Assembly: GCA_934754425.1 (NCBI GenBank)
Contig: CAKVIN010000003.1
Location: 66,391-130,390, forward strand
Direction of reading: 5' to 3'
Source: an uncultured Candidatus Melainabacteria bacterium
GTDB lineage: Bacteria > Cyanobacteriota > Vampirovibrionia > Gastranaerophilales > Gastranaerophilaceae
DNA: 64,000 nucleotides
Shown here: in pieces, positions 17,080-26,076 of the stretch
How positions within the stretch are numbered: position 1 is the first letter of the stretch
How the letters are laid out: the number at the start of each line of letters is the position of its first letter
Notes under the pieces: model-generated
Databases searched by the model: none
Seen by the model: the letters and a program-made list of their open reading frames with translations, nothing else
What the model was told of the DNA's origin: nothing
Program-made: the position numbers and the translations under genes

Positions 17080-18348
17080 ATGCTAAACAGAAAACTAAAA
17101 AAACAATTAAAACTATGGCAAAAAAATGAACTTATTACTGATGTTCAAGCTGATAAAATTTTAGAATTCATGAAAGAACGACAAAAAGAAAATTTCTTTA
17201 GACTTCTAAAATGGCTCATGATACTGGGTACTATTTGGTTTGCGTTCGGTCTGATAGTTACGATTATCAGCGTTTTGGAACTTGATATTTTGCACAAATT
17301 AGTTGAAAAATTAGCAATTCTATTTGCTCATATTTGGCAATTTATTTATTCTTTTGTAATAATGCCGATTCATAACTGGATAATCCATCCGATTTGCATG
17401 GTTGTTGAAAAAATATTTGGCGAAAACAGGTACTATTTCTATTTTGGAACTTTGAGTTTTATACTCGCCTTCGTGTTCATCTTTGCGGATTCAAAACTTA
17501 AACCAAACAAACAAATCGACTCTTTTAACCTGACGGACGAGCAGAAAAATGTTCTGAAAACAAATTGGGTTTTATCAGTTTTGTTTTGCCTGTTTTTAAC
17601 CTCAGCTTTCAGTCTGTATAATATGTGTTTATTACCTTTTGGCGATATGATTTCTGATAATAAAATGATTCCGCTATGGAATATTTTGGGTGCTATTACA
17701 TTTATCGGTATGGCATATAAATGTCAGAAAAATATATATCTTGTGTTTGGTATATATTTTGTAGCATTAAGCGTTGGGATGTTTGCCGGATATGATTTTG
17801 CTTGCTATTGGCTTGGTGTTTCCAGACCGCTTATCCAAATTTTTATGGGTGTAATTTTGCTTTTGGTTGCATATATTAGCCAATTAAAAACCGAAATCAA
17901 AGAAAATAAGGACGAAAATGCACAGACTTATATTCAAGAAAAATTTGCCGGAACTTACAATTGGACAGGTTTGTTGCTGTTATTTACGGCATTATGGATA
18001 ACTTCTTTTTGGGGATTTGATTTGAATATGCATTTTGCCGAAGGTTCTACTTTTGAAATTTGGATTGCAAATATTTTGTTTATTGTAACTTCTCTTGGTG
18101 CAATGTTTTATGGCTCAAAAACAGAACAAAATATATTTTTTAATTATGGTTTAACATTTTTGATAATAGAAACTTATACTATATGTGGTCGTTTGGCTTC
18201 ATATTTGCCGGAAGGTTTGGCAACTTTGATGTTTGGCGGTTTATTGATTATTACGGCAAAATACTTAAAAAAAGTTTATTTGAAAAAGAAAATCGCTAAA
18301 GACAGTGCGGCGTGTTCAACGATTGATGCTGAGCAAGACAAAAAATAA
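17080..18348 (+). CDS. DUF2157-like multi-pass membrane protein
   Basis: About 422 residues. The cytoplasmic N-terminus (KLKKQLKLWQKNELITDVQA) matches the start of DUF2157 proteins, followed by about ten membrane segments. Function of the family is unknown. I chose ATG 17080 because AAGGA lies 6 nt upstream; ATG 17074 directly abuts it. The final residues, SAACSTIDAEQDKK, are translated from a degenerate copy of palindrome D (18309-18339), so the native C-terminus has been replaced or extended by a repeat. Repeat A1 begins 4 nt after the stop. Confidence 0.65.
   Translation: MLNRKLKKQLKLWQKNELITDVQADKILEFMKERQKENFFRLLKWLMILGTIWFAFGLIVTIISVLELDILHKLVEKLAILFAHIWQFIYSFVIMPIHNWIIHPICMVVEKIFGENRYYFYFGTLSFILAFVFIFADSKLKPNKQIDSFNLTDEQKNVLKTNWVLSVLFCLFLTSAFSLYNMCLLPFGDMISDNKMIPLWNILGAITFIGMAYKCQKNIYLVFGIYFVALSVGMFAGYDFACYWLGVSRPLIQIFMGVILLLVAYISQLKTEIKENKDENAQTYIQEKFAGTYNWTGLLLLFTALWITSFWGFDLNMHFAEGSTFEIWIANILFIVTSLGAMFYGSKTEQNIFFNYGLTFLIIETYTICGRLASYLPEGLATLMFGGLLIITAKYLKKVYLKKKIAKDSAACSTIDAEQDKK
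18309..18339. repeat. Degenerate repeat D inside the 3' end of 17080-18348
   Basis: The stretch with CGTGTTCAACGATTGATG then GAGCAAGAC matches D2 (21205-21235) in its left arm and loop and has decayed in its right arm. It encodes the last residues of the DUF2157-like protein. Confidence 0.6.
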
Positions 18349-18351
18349 ACT

Positions 18352-18458
18352 GGATTGCCACGAAAATCAAAGATTTTCTCGCAATGACAGCTCGCTTGAA
18401 AGTCTAACGCTCGGTCATTGCGAGGAACAATAACAAAAATAGGTGACGAAGCAATCCA
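18352..18458. repeat. MITE-like repeat A, copy 1
   Basis: About 107 bp bounded by inverted ends GGATTGC...GCAATCC with internal CTCGCAATGAC and GTCATTGCGAGGAACAA, themselves inverted. Further copies: 23042, 24174, 26090, 27825 and 30701. Confidence 0.85.
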
Positions 18459-18485
18459 CAAATAAAATAAATAAGGAAAATAATC

Positions 18486-19214
18486 ATGAATAAAAAAATA
18501 TTAACAACATTACTACTTTTAGGAGGTATATTAATGGCAGAAGCTGCACCTAATACAGAATATAAAATTGTTAAATGTGACGAACAAAGCGGAGTTTGTA
18601 TTGTTCGTAATAAAATTTTGCAATACGGTTTGATGAATCGTGATAAGAAATTATTAACCCAATTTGAATTTAGTAAAATTAATAATATTAACTCTAACCT
18701 TTATTTAGTTACAAAAGATTTTAAAGAAGGATTAATAAATAATCAAGGGCAAATTGTATTAGATATAAAATATCAAATCAGACCTTCTCGAATTGAAAAT
18801 ACTTTACAATATTCTTTACCATTTGAACATAATTACGGTTTGATTAATTTAAAAACAGGACAAATTTTTATCAAAAATGAATACACTTTTATAAGCAAGG
18901 ATGGTACTGGAAATTATATTGTTGAAAAAAACAATTCTCAATACCAAAACGGAGTATTGAATTCGGAAGGAAAACAAATAATTCCAACAGAGTATTATTA
19001 TATAATGCTTATGAATGGAAATAAGTATTATAGATTGGATAAAGAATTGAATGATATAAATAAATACGGTATAGCAGACTTAAGCGGAAAAATCATTGTT
19101 CCTGCTGAATGTAATTGGATTGACAAAAATCCGAGCGGATTTATTTATAATGTTAAGAAAAATGGTGAAAACTATAAATTTAATGCTCAAACCGGAGCTT
19201 TGACAAAGGAGTAA
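18486..19214 (+). CDS. Exported WG-repeat-like protein
   Basis: 242 residues with a signal peptide (MNKKILTTLLLLGGILMAEA, cleavage probably after AEA). The mature part holds several beta-rich repeats of the WG/KWG type: YGLMNRDKKLLTQFEF, EGLINNQGQIVLDIKY, YGLINLKTGQIFIKNEY and YGIADLSGKIIVPAEC. Such repeats form a beta-propeller-like array of unknown ligand. Located in periplasm or at the surface by inference. AAGGAAAA precedes ATG 18486. The TPR gene starts 10 nt downstream, probably in one transcript. Confidence 0.75.
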   Translation: MNKKILTTLLLLGGILMAEAAPNTEYKIVKCDEQSGVCIVRNKILQYGLMNRDKKLLTQFEFSKINNINSNLYLVTKDFKEGLINNQGQIVLDIKYQIRPSRIENTLQYSLPFEHNYGLINLKTGQIFIKNEYTFISKDGTGNYIVEKNNSQYQNGVLNSEGKQIIPTEYYYIMLMNGNKYYRLDKELNDINKYGIADLSGKIIVPAECNWIDKNPSGFIYNVKKNGENYKFNAQTGALTKE

Positions 19215-19224
19215 AATACGGTTA

Positions 19225-20052
19225 ATGGATAATATACTTTCTGAAATTTCAAAAAACATATTAGAAAATCCTCTTGATATTCAACTGCTATTAAAACGTG
19301 CTGAATATTATGAAAATTGCTCTATGTATGCAAATGCAATAGATGATTATACTGATGCAATAGAATTAGAACCTCAAAATGCAGAACTGTATTCTAAACG
19401 AGCAGGTGCATTTATGTTTTTAAATAAATTTGATAATGCAATTTTAGATTGTACGAAATCTATAGAAATTGAAGCAAATGAGTTAAATTTGACATTTAGA
19501 TCCATTACTTACGGTTATATGCAAGAGTATGAAAAAGCAATTGCTGATTGTACAAAGGTTATAGAAATGAATCCAAATGAACCGGCGTATTATTATAGTA
19601 GAGGAAGTTATTATCAAAATCTAAATAATCATATTGATGCGATATTGGATTTTTCAAAAGCAATACAGTTAAAATCGGACGAAGCTTTTTATTATTTCTT
19701 TAGAGGAAATTCATATGAACAATTAAATCAGTTCGAAAATGCTTTGAAAGATTATCAAAAATCTATAGAAATTATGCCTAATAATTATAATTACTTTTCT
19801 AAAAAGGCTTATTTATACTTAAAAATGAACTTGTTTGAAGATGCTTTAACAAGTTGTGAAGAATTAATCAAATTAGCTCCGAATTTATACGCAAATTATA
19901 TGCTAAAAGGTGAGGTTACTTATTATCTCAATATGTTAAAAGATTCAATAGATGCTTATAGCGTTGCTATTAAACTTTTAAAACAAGGATTTAAGTATAG
20001 CAATTGTCACGTAAATGAAAAAGAAGATTTGATTGCTTGTTATTTGAATTGA
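19225..20052 (+). CDS. TPR repeat protein, probably truncated by an in-frame TGA
   Basis: 275 residues made of about seven TPR units (for example YANAIDDYTDAIELEPQNAE, FENALKDYQKSIEIMPNNYN). No signal peptide. After the TGA at 20050-20052 the same frame continues for 27 codons to a TAA at 20134-20136, with SKVYELLGMNKEMLEDEKTA continuing the helical pattern. The ancestral protein was therefore probably about 303 residues and lost its last helix to a TGG-to-TGA type change. TGA ends other genes here (for example 20250-21185), so recoding is unlikely. Ribosome site AAAGGAG lies 12 nt upstream. Confidence 0.75.
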   Translation: MDNILSEISKNILENPLDIQLLLKRAEYYENCSMYANAIDDYTDAIELEPQNAELYSKRAGAFMFLNKFDNAILDCTKSIEIEANELNLTFRSITYGYMQEYEKAIADCTKVIEMNPNEPAYYYSRGSYYQNLNNHIDAILDFSKAIQLKSDEAFYYFFRGNSYEQLNQFENALKDYQKSIEIMPNNYNYFSKKAYLYLKMNLFEDALTSCEELIKLAPNLYANYMLKGEVTYYLNMLKDSIDAYSVAIKLLKQGFKYSNCHVNEKEDLIACYLN

Positions 20053-20168
20053 AGCAAAGTTTATGAACTGTTAGGTATGAATAAAGAAATGTTAGAAGAT
20101 GAAAAAACTGCATTGGAATTACAAAATGACAACTAAATAGGTTAGTGTTTCACCACTACAAAAATTCT

Positions 20169-20194
20169 GTAGGTCAGGCATTGCCTGACAAAAA
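20169..20194. repeat. Palindromic repeat B, copy 1
   Basis: GTAGGTCAGGCATTGCCTGA followed by CAAAAA, with palindromic core TCAGGCATTGCCTGA. Other copies at 23013 and 26338. Next to it, 20202-20221 is a fragment of the right end of repeat A. Confidence 0.85.
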
Positions 20195-20249
20195 TCAGAA
20201 TAAACGACAAAGTAATCCACAAATGAAACAAATAATAAGGAAAATAATC

Positions 20250-21185
20250 ATGAATAAAAAATTACTAACAACATTACTATTATGCATATTCACCTTCGAA
20301 CCAATCTGTTGGGCGGAGGAAGTCATTGTCGGTGTGGATGGACAGGCTAGATATGTGAATCAGGAAACTCCTGTAATAAAAAAACAAGAACAATTAAACT
20401 TGGAGAAGGCTAAAATGTCAAATTCAAATAAAGAATCTTCAAATACAACTACAAATCAAACTGTAATGGCGTCAACAATGGATGCATTATTACAAAAAAT
20501 AGAGGAAACTGATGGTCGCGATTCGTATTCGTATGAGGAAGCTATAAAATTAGATAAAAAATATAAGAATATTATAGCCAAAACATCAAAGACTTATACA
20601 TTTAAAAAGAGCAATGTTATAACACAAGATATGAAAAATGTTGTAAGAGCAGACTTATCAGGAGGTAATTATGTCTTATGGTTGCCAACAAATAAATCAG
20701 AACAATTTGCAACAGAATATAACAGCGATGGAAGCCTTATGGGTTTTGTAAAAATAAATTTAGGTTCTTCACCCCGTGTTTATTATGAGTACAGAGTTAC
20801 TTCTCCAAACGATTTACAAGGTAAATTGACCCATGTAATGTTGTGTGATAATTTTGAAAAAACACTATTTATTTATACCGCAGAGGCTAAATTACGAACG
20901 GCTTCTTTTAGTTATAGGTATGTGTCTGATGGATTATGTCCACCAGTCTTATCACCCAACCCTAAATTTGATAGAAGTATTTCCGATAGCATATGGAATT
21001 TTTTCTGGGGTGATGATTATGCGGGTGCTTCAGCTGCGATGGCATATACAGCGTTTTCCTTGTTAACACTTGCTCCAATAATGTTGGTCGGTGCAATATT
21101 ATCTCCTGTATTGGTGCTTATTACTTCTCCACTACAACCTTCACATAGAAAAGATGCAAAGGTCGTAAAAGATTTGGATAATTGA
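20250..21185 (+). CDS. Exported protein, paralogue of 21388-23013
   Basis: 311 residues. Signal peptide MNKKLLTTLLLCIFTFEPIC with likely cleavage after CWA. A Ser/Asn/Thr-rich linker follows, then one copy of a roughly 170-residue domain (LDKKYKNII, LWLPTNKSEQ, YYEYRV, NDLQGKLTHVM) and two hydrophobic C-terminal segments. Unknown family. I reject the longer frame from 20145 because its first 35 codons are translated repeat B and intergenic DNA, and AAGGAAAA precedes ATG 20250. The first about 200 bp are nearly identical to the start of 21388-23013, so the pair arose by recent duplication. Confidence 0.75.
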   Translation: MNKKLLTTLLLCIFTFEPICWAEEVIVGVDGQARYVNQETPVIKKQEQLNLEKAKMSNSNKESSNTTTNQTVMASTMDALLQKIEETDGRDSYSYEEAIKLDKKYKNIIAKTSKTYTFKKSNVITQDMKNVVRADLSGGNYVLWLPTNKSEQFATEYNSDGSLMGFVKINLGSSPRVYYEYRVTSPNDLQGKLTHVMLCDNFEKTLFIYTAEAKLRTASFSYRYVSDGLCPPVLSPNPKFDRSISDSIWNFFWGDDYAGASAAMAYTAFSLLTLAPIMLVGAILSPVLVLITSPLQPSHRKDAKVVKDLDN

Positions 21186-21204
21186 GTACATTAAGCCGTA
21201 GCCG

Positions 21205-21235
21205 GTCGTGTTCAACGATTGAGATTGAACACGAC
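21205..21235. repeat. Palindromic repeat D, copy 2
   Basis: GTCGTGTTCAA (21205-21215) and TTGAACACGAC (21225-21235), the same perfect arms as at 16832-16862, again just after a stop codon and just before a copy of repeat C. Confidence 0.8.
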
Positions 21236-21247
21236 AAAAGTTAAAAT

Positions 21248-21358
21248 TCCCCCTCACCCCCAGCCCCTCTTTCTTGTCCTGTTCGCATTAAACGAGTACC
21301 GCATCCGCTTTCACTCTCTGCTCACAGGACGCTCCCACTCAGGGGCGAGGGGAGAAAA
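21248..21358. repeat. GC-richer intergenic repeat C, copy 2
   Basis: Nearly identical to the second half of copy 1: CCCCTC, CTTGTCCTGTTCGCATTAAA, ACTCTCTGCTCACAGGAC and GGGGCGAGGGGAG occur in the same order. Confidence 0.85.
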
Positions 21359-21387
21359 AGAAAAGGAAAGAAAAGGAAAGAAATAAC

Positions 21388-23013
21388 ATGAATAAAAAAT
21401 TACTAACAACATTACTATTATGCATATTCACCTTTGAACCAATCTGCTGGGCGGAGGAGATTATCATCGGAGCGGATGGTCAGGCTAAATACGTGAATCA
21501 GGAAACTCCTGTAATAAAACAAGAACAATTAAACTTGGAGAAGGCTAAAATGTCAAATTCAAATAAAGAATCTTCAAATACAACTACAAATCAAACTGCA
21601 ACGTTATTAACAATGGATGCACTATTACACAAAATAGAAAAAACTCAACACGAGGATATCTATATCGGGCCAGAAGATTGGGATAAACAATTTCAAAAAG
21701 TAATACGTAAAGAAAATACTAGTACTATTAAAAAGAGTAATATTTTATCACTAAACAGTAGTGATAGTGGTCAATTCGATAAAATAACAAATGCTGATGG
21801 TAGTTATTATTTGATTCCATCAACAAATATGTTTAGAGAATTTACAACAATATATGACAAAAATGACAAACTAACAGGTTTCATAAAAATAAACAACATA
21901 GATGTTCGTGGATGTTATTATACATTTCATTTCTTTTATAGTATTGCTTCTCAAGATGATTTAACAGGTACGTTACAAAAAGTTGAGATAACTAGATCGA
22001 ACGAATCTAGAGGTTATGTTTATACTGCTAATGGGAAACTAACCGCAGCATTTCTTCATAATCAGTTGTATAGCTTGAGGGGGTCAGAAGTGTATTATCA
22101 TAATTTTGACTCAGATAGAATTGATAAACGAATTGAGGAATTATTAGAGGAACTACATAAGAAAAATATAGAAAAACTTTCAAAATATTACGCAGATAAA
22201 AAATTACAAACTGCTGAAACAACTATGGCAAAAAAATCATATAATCTAGATTATAGCACTGGAATTTTAGACAGAATTAAGGCAACAGAAGATAGTCGCT
22301 CATATTTGCTTGCTACCAAGTTAGACAAAAAATATAAGAATATTATAACTAAAATGCCAAAGACTTGTATGTTTGAAAAAAGTGATAATGTATTATTAAA
22401 AAAAAGTAAAAAAGATTTAATGTTAAAAGCAAATTTAACAGATGGTGATTATATATTATGGTCACCTACAAATAAAACAAAACAAATAGCAACAGAGTAT
22501 CATAAAGATGGAAGTGTAATGGGATTTGTAAAAACAGACTTAAACAAATCGTCGAATGTTTATTATGAATATCGTGTTGAATCTCAAAATGATTTAAAAG
22601 GAACATTAAAGCACATAATGTTTTGTGATAGAGCTAATAAGACTATATTTATATATACCGCAGAAGGGAAATTAAGATGTGCATTATTTAAAAACACTAT
22701 ATATCAATGTGATAACTTAGACATTCCTACATTATCCAGAACAGAAAGATTTTATGAAAATAAAAAAATAAGCGAAGATTTATTGGATTTTGGTACATAC
22801 TGTTTAGACGGTGGTGACTCCGATTTATGGATAATCTTTGCTTATACTCCGTTAGCCCCGTTATATTTAGTGAAAGATCCTATTTTATTTGCAGTTGGAA
22901 TCGTAAGTGGTATTCTATCACTAATTACATATCCTATTCCAGCTCCAAAAGATAAACATAATTTGGATAATCAAATCATAGATGATTTTAATCATGACAA
23001 ATATAAACCTTAG
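21388..23013 (+). CDS. Exported protein with an internal domain duplication
   Basis: 541 residues. The signal peptide and Ser/Asn/Thr linker are almost the same as in 20250-21185. The repeated domain then occurs twice, about residues 70-225 (LIPSTNMFREF, GYVYTANGKL) and 290-440 (LWSPTNKTKQ, IFIYTAEGKL), with a charged helical linker between them and two hydrophobic segments at the C-terminus. The second copy is closer to the single domain of the neighbour (LDKKYKNII[TA]K). Function unknown; periplasmic or envelope-anchored by inference. The stop codon overlaps repeat B2 (starts 23013). Confidence 0.75.
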   Translation: MNKKLLTTLLLCIFTFEPICWAEEIIIGADGQAKYVNQETPVIKQEQLNLEKAKMSNSNKESSNTTTNQTATLLTMDALLHKIEKTQHEDIYIGPEDWDKQFQKVIRKENTSTIKKSNILSLNSSDSGQFDKITNADGSYYLIPSTNMFREFTTIYDKNDKLTGFIKINNIDVRGCYYTFHFFYSIASQDDLTGTLQKVEITRSNESRGYVYTANGKLTAAFLHNQLYSLRGSEVYYHNFDSDRIDKRIEELLEELHKKNIEKLSKYYADKKLQTAETTMAKKSYNLDYSTGILDRIKATEDSRSYLLATKLDKKYKNIITKMPKTCMFEKSDNVLLKKSKKDLMLKANLTDGDYILWSPTNKTKQIATEYHKDGSVMGFVKTDLNKSSNVYYEYRVESQNDLKGTLKHIMFCDRANKTIFIYTAEGKLRCALFKNTIYQCDNLDIPTLSRTERFYENKKISEDLLDFGTYCLDGGDSDLWIIFAYTPLAPLYLVKDPILFAVGIVSGILSLITYPIPAPKDKHNLDNQIIDDFNHDKYKP

Positions 23014-23038
23014 TAGGTCAGGCATTGCCTGACAAAAA
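23013..23038. repeat. Palindromic repeat B, copy 2
   Basis: Identical to copy 1 across GTAGGTCAGGCATTGCCTGA and the CAAAAA tail. Its first base is the last base of the upstream stop codon. Confidence 0.85.
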
Positions 23039-23041
23039 ATA

Positions 23042-23123
23042 AGATTGCCACACTTCTTACGAAGTTCGCAATGACAACAAACTAATAAGTTTGACACAAC
23101 GAAATAGACGACAAAATAATCCA
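23042..23123. repeat. Repeat A, degenerate copy 2
   Basis: AGATTGCCAC, CTTCTTACGAAG and TTCGCAATGAC match copy 5. The right half is eroded to GACAAAATAATCCAC. Confidence 0.6.
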
Positions 23124-23158
23124 CAAATAAATAACAATAAAAAAAGAAAGGAAAAAAT

Positions 23159-24121
23159 ATGAAAAAACAATTATTAGCAGTATCAGTATTAACAGCTCTA
23201 ATGAGCGCAACAATTTGTGCTATGGCAGAACCTGAATTCTGTCGTTGTGATTGTCACAAAATTCAAAATCAGTCCGGTGTTATTGAAATTCCGGCAACAA
23301 CAAAAAATACGGTTCAACAAACTTCAACTCAACAGCAGGTTGTAGTGACTTCAACCCAAAGCACAACAGTAAATTCTACACAAACTTATACTAAAACTAA
23401 CCCAACAACTGTTCAAGGTAGTGTAGCGACTGCACAAAAAGTACATTTTGGTAAAAATGTTGTTGATGCAGATGGCAATTCTGTTGTAAACAAAGTTGGC
23501 AGAAAATTAATGCAAGCTTCCGGTATCAACAAGAATGTTTATTTTAAATATTCTACAGAAAAAGAAGTAAATGCATATACAGAATTTAATGGAACAGTAA
23601 CTGTATTCAAAGGAATTATGGGTTGTTGCGAAAACGAAGATGAATTAGCATTTGTAATCGGTCACGAAATCGGCCACGCAGATGGATATCACGTAGCAAA
23701 AGCCAGTGTAGTTAATACCGGTTTAAGCTATGGTGCACAAGAAGCTGCAAAAGCATTGAACAAAAATATTTCAAGCAAATTTAATACTTTTGGTTTGGAT
23801 AAAGGACAAACGTGGTCTAATGTTGCAGTAAATAAAACACAAGAATTAGGAGAAGCAACTTATTCTAAATCACACGAAAACGATGCAGATTTAAAAGCTG
23901 TAGATTATATGGTTAAGTGCGGTTACAACCCTCTTGCAGGTGTTTCAATCTTAAGTAAAATTGGCGTAGCTTATCCGGATTTGTTTGCAGATCACCCATC
24001 AACAGATAAAAGATGTGTTGCAATTTACAATTATATAAAAGAAAAATATCCACAATATATATCACAAGGCTATGATACACAAGCTTACAAAGAAGCGTAT
24101 GAAACTTATATCAAACAGTAA
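23159..24121 (+). CDS. Exported M48-family zinc metallopeptidase
   Basis: 320 residues. Signal peptide of about 24 residues (ALMSATICAMA), then a Thr/Gln-rich linker to about residue 95. The peptidase core has HEIGH at about residues 169-173 (AFVIGHEIGHADGYHV) and ENDADLKAVDYMVKCGYNP, which gives the third zinc ligand; the typical end DHPSTDKR is also present. It is an M48-type periplasmic or surface protease, probably in protein quality control. GAAAGGAAAA precedes ATG 23159. A degenerate homologue without the HExxH is on element B at 56645-57316. Confidence 0.88.
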   Translation: MKKQLLAVSVLTALMSATICAMAEPEFCRCDCHKIQNQSGVIEIPATTKNTVQQTSTQQQVVVTSTQSTTVNSTQTYTKTNPTTVQGSVATAQKVHFGKNVVDADGNSVVNKVGRKLMQASGINKNVYFKYSTEKEVNAYTEFNGTVTVFKGIMGCCENEDELAFVIGHEIGHADGYHVAKASVVNTGLSYGAQEAAKALNKNISSKFNTFGLDKGQTWSNVAVNKTQELGEATYSKSHENDADLKAVDYMVKCGYNPLAGVSILSKIGVAYPDLFADHPSTDKRCVAIYNYIKEKYPQYISQGYDTQAYKEAYETYIKQ

Positions 24122-24173
24122 CGAGAATTCGAATGTCTAAAATGATTCGAATAAAAATAGTTAATAATAGGCT

Positions 24174-24263
24174 GGATTGCCACAGCTCTAACGAGCTTCG
24201 CAATGACGCCAAGCTTGGAAACCTGCGCCAAGTCATCCTGAACGCAATTAGCGTGAAGGATCC
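24174..24263. repeat. Repeat A, variant copy 3
   Basis: GGATTGCCACAGCTCTAACG at the left, then CTTCGCAATGACGCC. The right half is a different version, GTCATCCTGAACGCAATTAG followed by CGTGAAGGATCC. Confidence 0.7.
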
Positions 24264-24333
24264 AGCTTTTAATAACTTTTATTTTAAATAACAAAAAAGA
24301 AAGACAACTAAAAACACGAAAGGAAAAAGATTT

Positions 24334-25125
24334 ATGACAATGAGTTTAGGAAACGCAATTAAAGATGTTCAAAAAGACGAGCATTGGGTTCAAAAAACTT
24401 TCGGATGCTATGGTTTATACCTTTTAGGCACATTTGTACTTGGTTTTGTTTATGGGCTTTCTGGTAGTAAAATCACAGTCGGAGTTGTAATCACTGCTAT
24501 TGCGTCAATTGTAGCACTATTATTTTTAACAGGTTTTATTTTTAAATCAGCAAACAATGTGATGAACAGCGACACATTTAAAATGACAGAGTTTTCTGAG
24601 AAAAACCTTCTATTGTTTGGTTTGAAAACAGTTGTTGGTTTTATAGCATTTTCTTTTTGGGCAACTTTAGTGATATTTGTTTTGGCACTCGTGTTTTCAC
24701 TAATATTTCTAGTTATTTTTGTAGCAGCATACTTTATTTTGTCAACAATTCATGTTAATCAAATCGTTCTTGCTGTATTTGGAACAATTGTTTGTACAGT
24801 TGGTAGCATTGCAATTGGTTTATATTTTGCACAATACTTTAATGCTGCAATGGCATTTTATATTAAGACATTAAAAATCAGTAAATTTTTTGCGCTTAAA
24901 GAACAATTTGAAATGTTAAAAGAAAATCAACACGCTGCATGGACACTTATTGGTAAAAATATTCTATACAGTTTATTATTTATTGTAATAGCAGTTATTC
25001 TATGTGTGTCTTTAATCGGAATCGTTGCATTGCCGTTTGTTACTATTTATGCATATTTTGTATGTTATAATCTTTTAGATCAATATGCTAAAGAAGTTAA
25101 TATTGATAAATATTTGAAAGGTTAA
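24334..25125 (+). CDS. Multi-pass membrane protein, DUF4013-like
   Basis: 263 residues. A short amphipathic start (NAIKDVQKDEHWVQKTF) is followed by about six membrane segments. The opening pattern, AI..D..W..K, and the length resemble DUF4013 membrane proteins, a family without known function; this is a weak, by-eye match. AAAGGAAAA stands 9 nt before ATG 24334. It precedes the single-pass protein at 25186 by 60 nt, probably in one transcript. Confidence 0.6.
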   Translation: MTMSLGNAIKDVQKDEHWVQKTFGCYGLYLLGTFVLGFVYGLSGSKITVGVVITAIASIVALLFLTGFIFKSANNVMNSDTFKMTEFSEKNLLLFGLKTVVGFIAFSFWATLVIFVLALVFSLIFLVIFVAAYFILSTIHVNQIVLAVFGTIVCTVGSIAIGLYFAQYFNAAMAFYIKTLKISKFFALKEQFEMLKENQHAAWTLIGKNILYSLLFIVIAVILCVSLIGIVALPFVTIYAYFVCYNLLDQYAKEVNIDKYLKG

Positions 25126-25185
25126 TGTTTTTATATGGGGGAAGCAAATGTTTCCGCCATTCTTTACAGTAAAAGGTGTTTTATA

Positions 25186-26076
25186 ATGACTAAAAAGAAA
25201 TGGAAACAAAAAAAACAGGACAAGTTGCTTCTAGAAAGGCAAACTAAAGAAAAATTGGATTTTAATTTAAAATTAAAAGATTTAGTTTTACCGATAGGAG
25301 TTCTTTTACTAATCGGAATTATCAAGGTTTCGTGTGAAGCAATTCCATCAATGTTGATTGATATCGACCAATTTACACAAGAAGCTAAACAAAAACAAAT
25401 TACGAACACTTATTATATTGAAGGTGAAACTTTAACAATAAGAAATCCTGAAAGCAGTATTTTTGAGAAAAATAGTTTCAAAAATATCTATAATAGCGAT
25501 TTGTGGTATTTTGAATCACGAGAATATTTGGATAAATATACGATTTCGCCTGACAAAATTGTTGCATTTTTTGATAGACCGAATTTGTACACTTATTTTG
25601 TAAATGCTGACGAAAAGAAACCACATTTGCTCGGTCCGGATGGTGTTATTTATGGCGAAGGTAATTTAGATTATCAAGAGGATTTAAAACACGATAAAGA
25701 CACGACTTTAGCTCAGTCAATAAATCGCCGTAATTATTTGGGTAATTGCTTAATTCACTGGTACGATTCGACTTGTGATGCCAATTACAATTCTTGGGAC
25801 AAAAACGAAACTCCGAAAATCACGAAGGTTACAAAAGACTGCGTGTATATAAAATTTAGTAAAAATAGAGAAGCTTGTATAAGTAAAAAATATGGTATTG
25901 CAACTTATTACAAACAAAAAGCAACTGCACCGAACGAAGAAGTAATCCACGAAACGACAGTAACTGAGTTGAAGGATAGATTTAATGATGGCTACAGATT
26001 TGATTTTTCGACTTTAGAAATTCCACAGGATAAGAAGCTAAAAACAGAAGAAGAGTTCCGAAACGAACCGGGGTAA
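25186..26076 (+). CDS. Single-pass membrane protein of unknown function
   Basis: 296 residues. A very basic N-terminus (KKKWKQKKQDKLLLERQTKE) leads into one membrane helix near residues 33-51 (LVLPIGVLLLIGIIKVSC), leaving a large C-terminal domain of about 240 residues, probably outside. That domain is rich in Tyr, Asp and Asn with three cysteines close together (NCLIHWYDSTCD). No known family. I chose ATG 25186 because of AAAAGGTG 9 nt upstream; ATG 25135 would add 17 residues. Repeat A4 begins 14 nt after the stop. Confidence 0.6.
   Translation: MTKKKWKQKKQDKLLLERQTKEKLDFNLKLKDLVLPIGVLLLIGIIKVSCEAIPSMLIDIDQFTQEAKQKQITNTYYIEGETLTIRNPESSIFEKNSFKNIYNSDLWYFESREYLDKYTISPDKIVAFFDRPNLYTYFVNADEKKPHLLGPDGVIYGEGNLDYQEDLKHDKDTTLAQSINRRNYLGNCLIHWYDSTCDANYNSWDKNETPKITKVTKDCVYIKFSKNREACISKKYGIATYYKQKATAPNEEVIHETTVTELKDRFNDGYRFDFSTLEIPQDKKLKTEEEFRNEPG

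Noticed and set aside
20050..20052. TGA read as tryptophan (alternative code)
   Set aside because: TGA ends other genes here (for example 20250-21185) and tryptophan is TGG throughout; the TGA in the TPR gene is a local event.
20145..20249. Upstream extension of the exported protein at 20250
   Set aside because: The 35 extra codons are translated repeat B and intergenic DNA, and they would bury the signal peptide.
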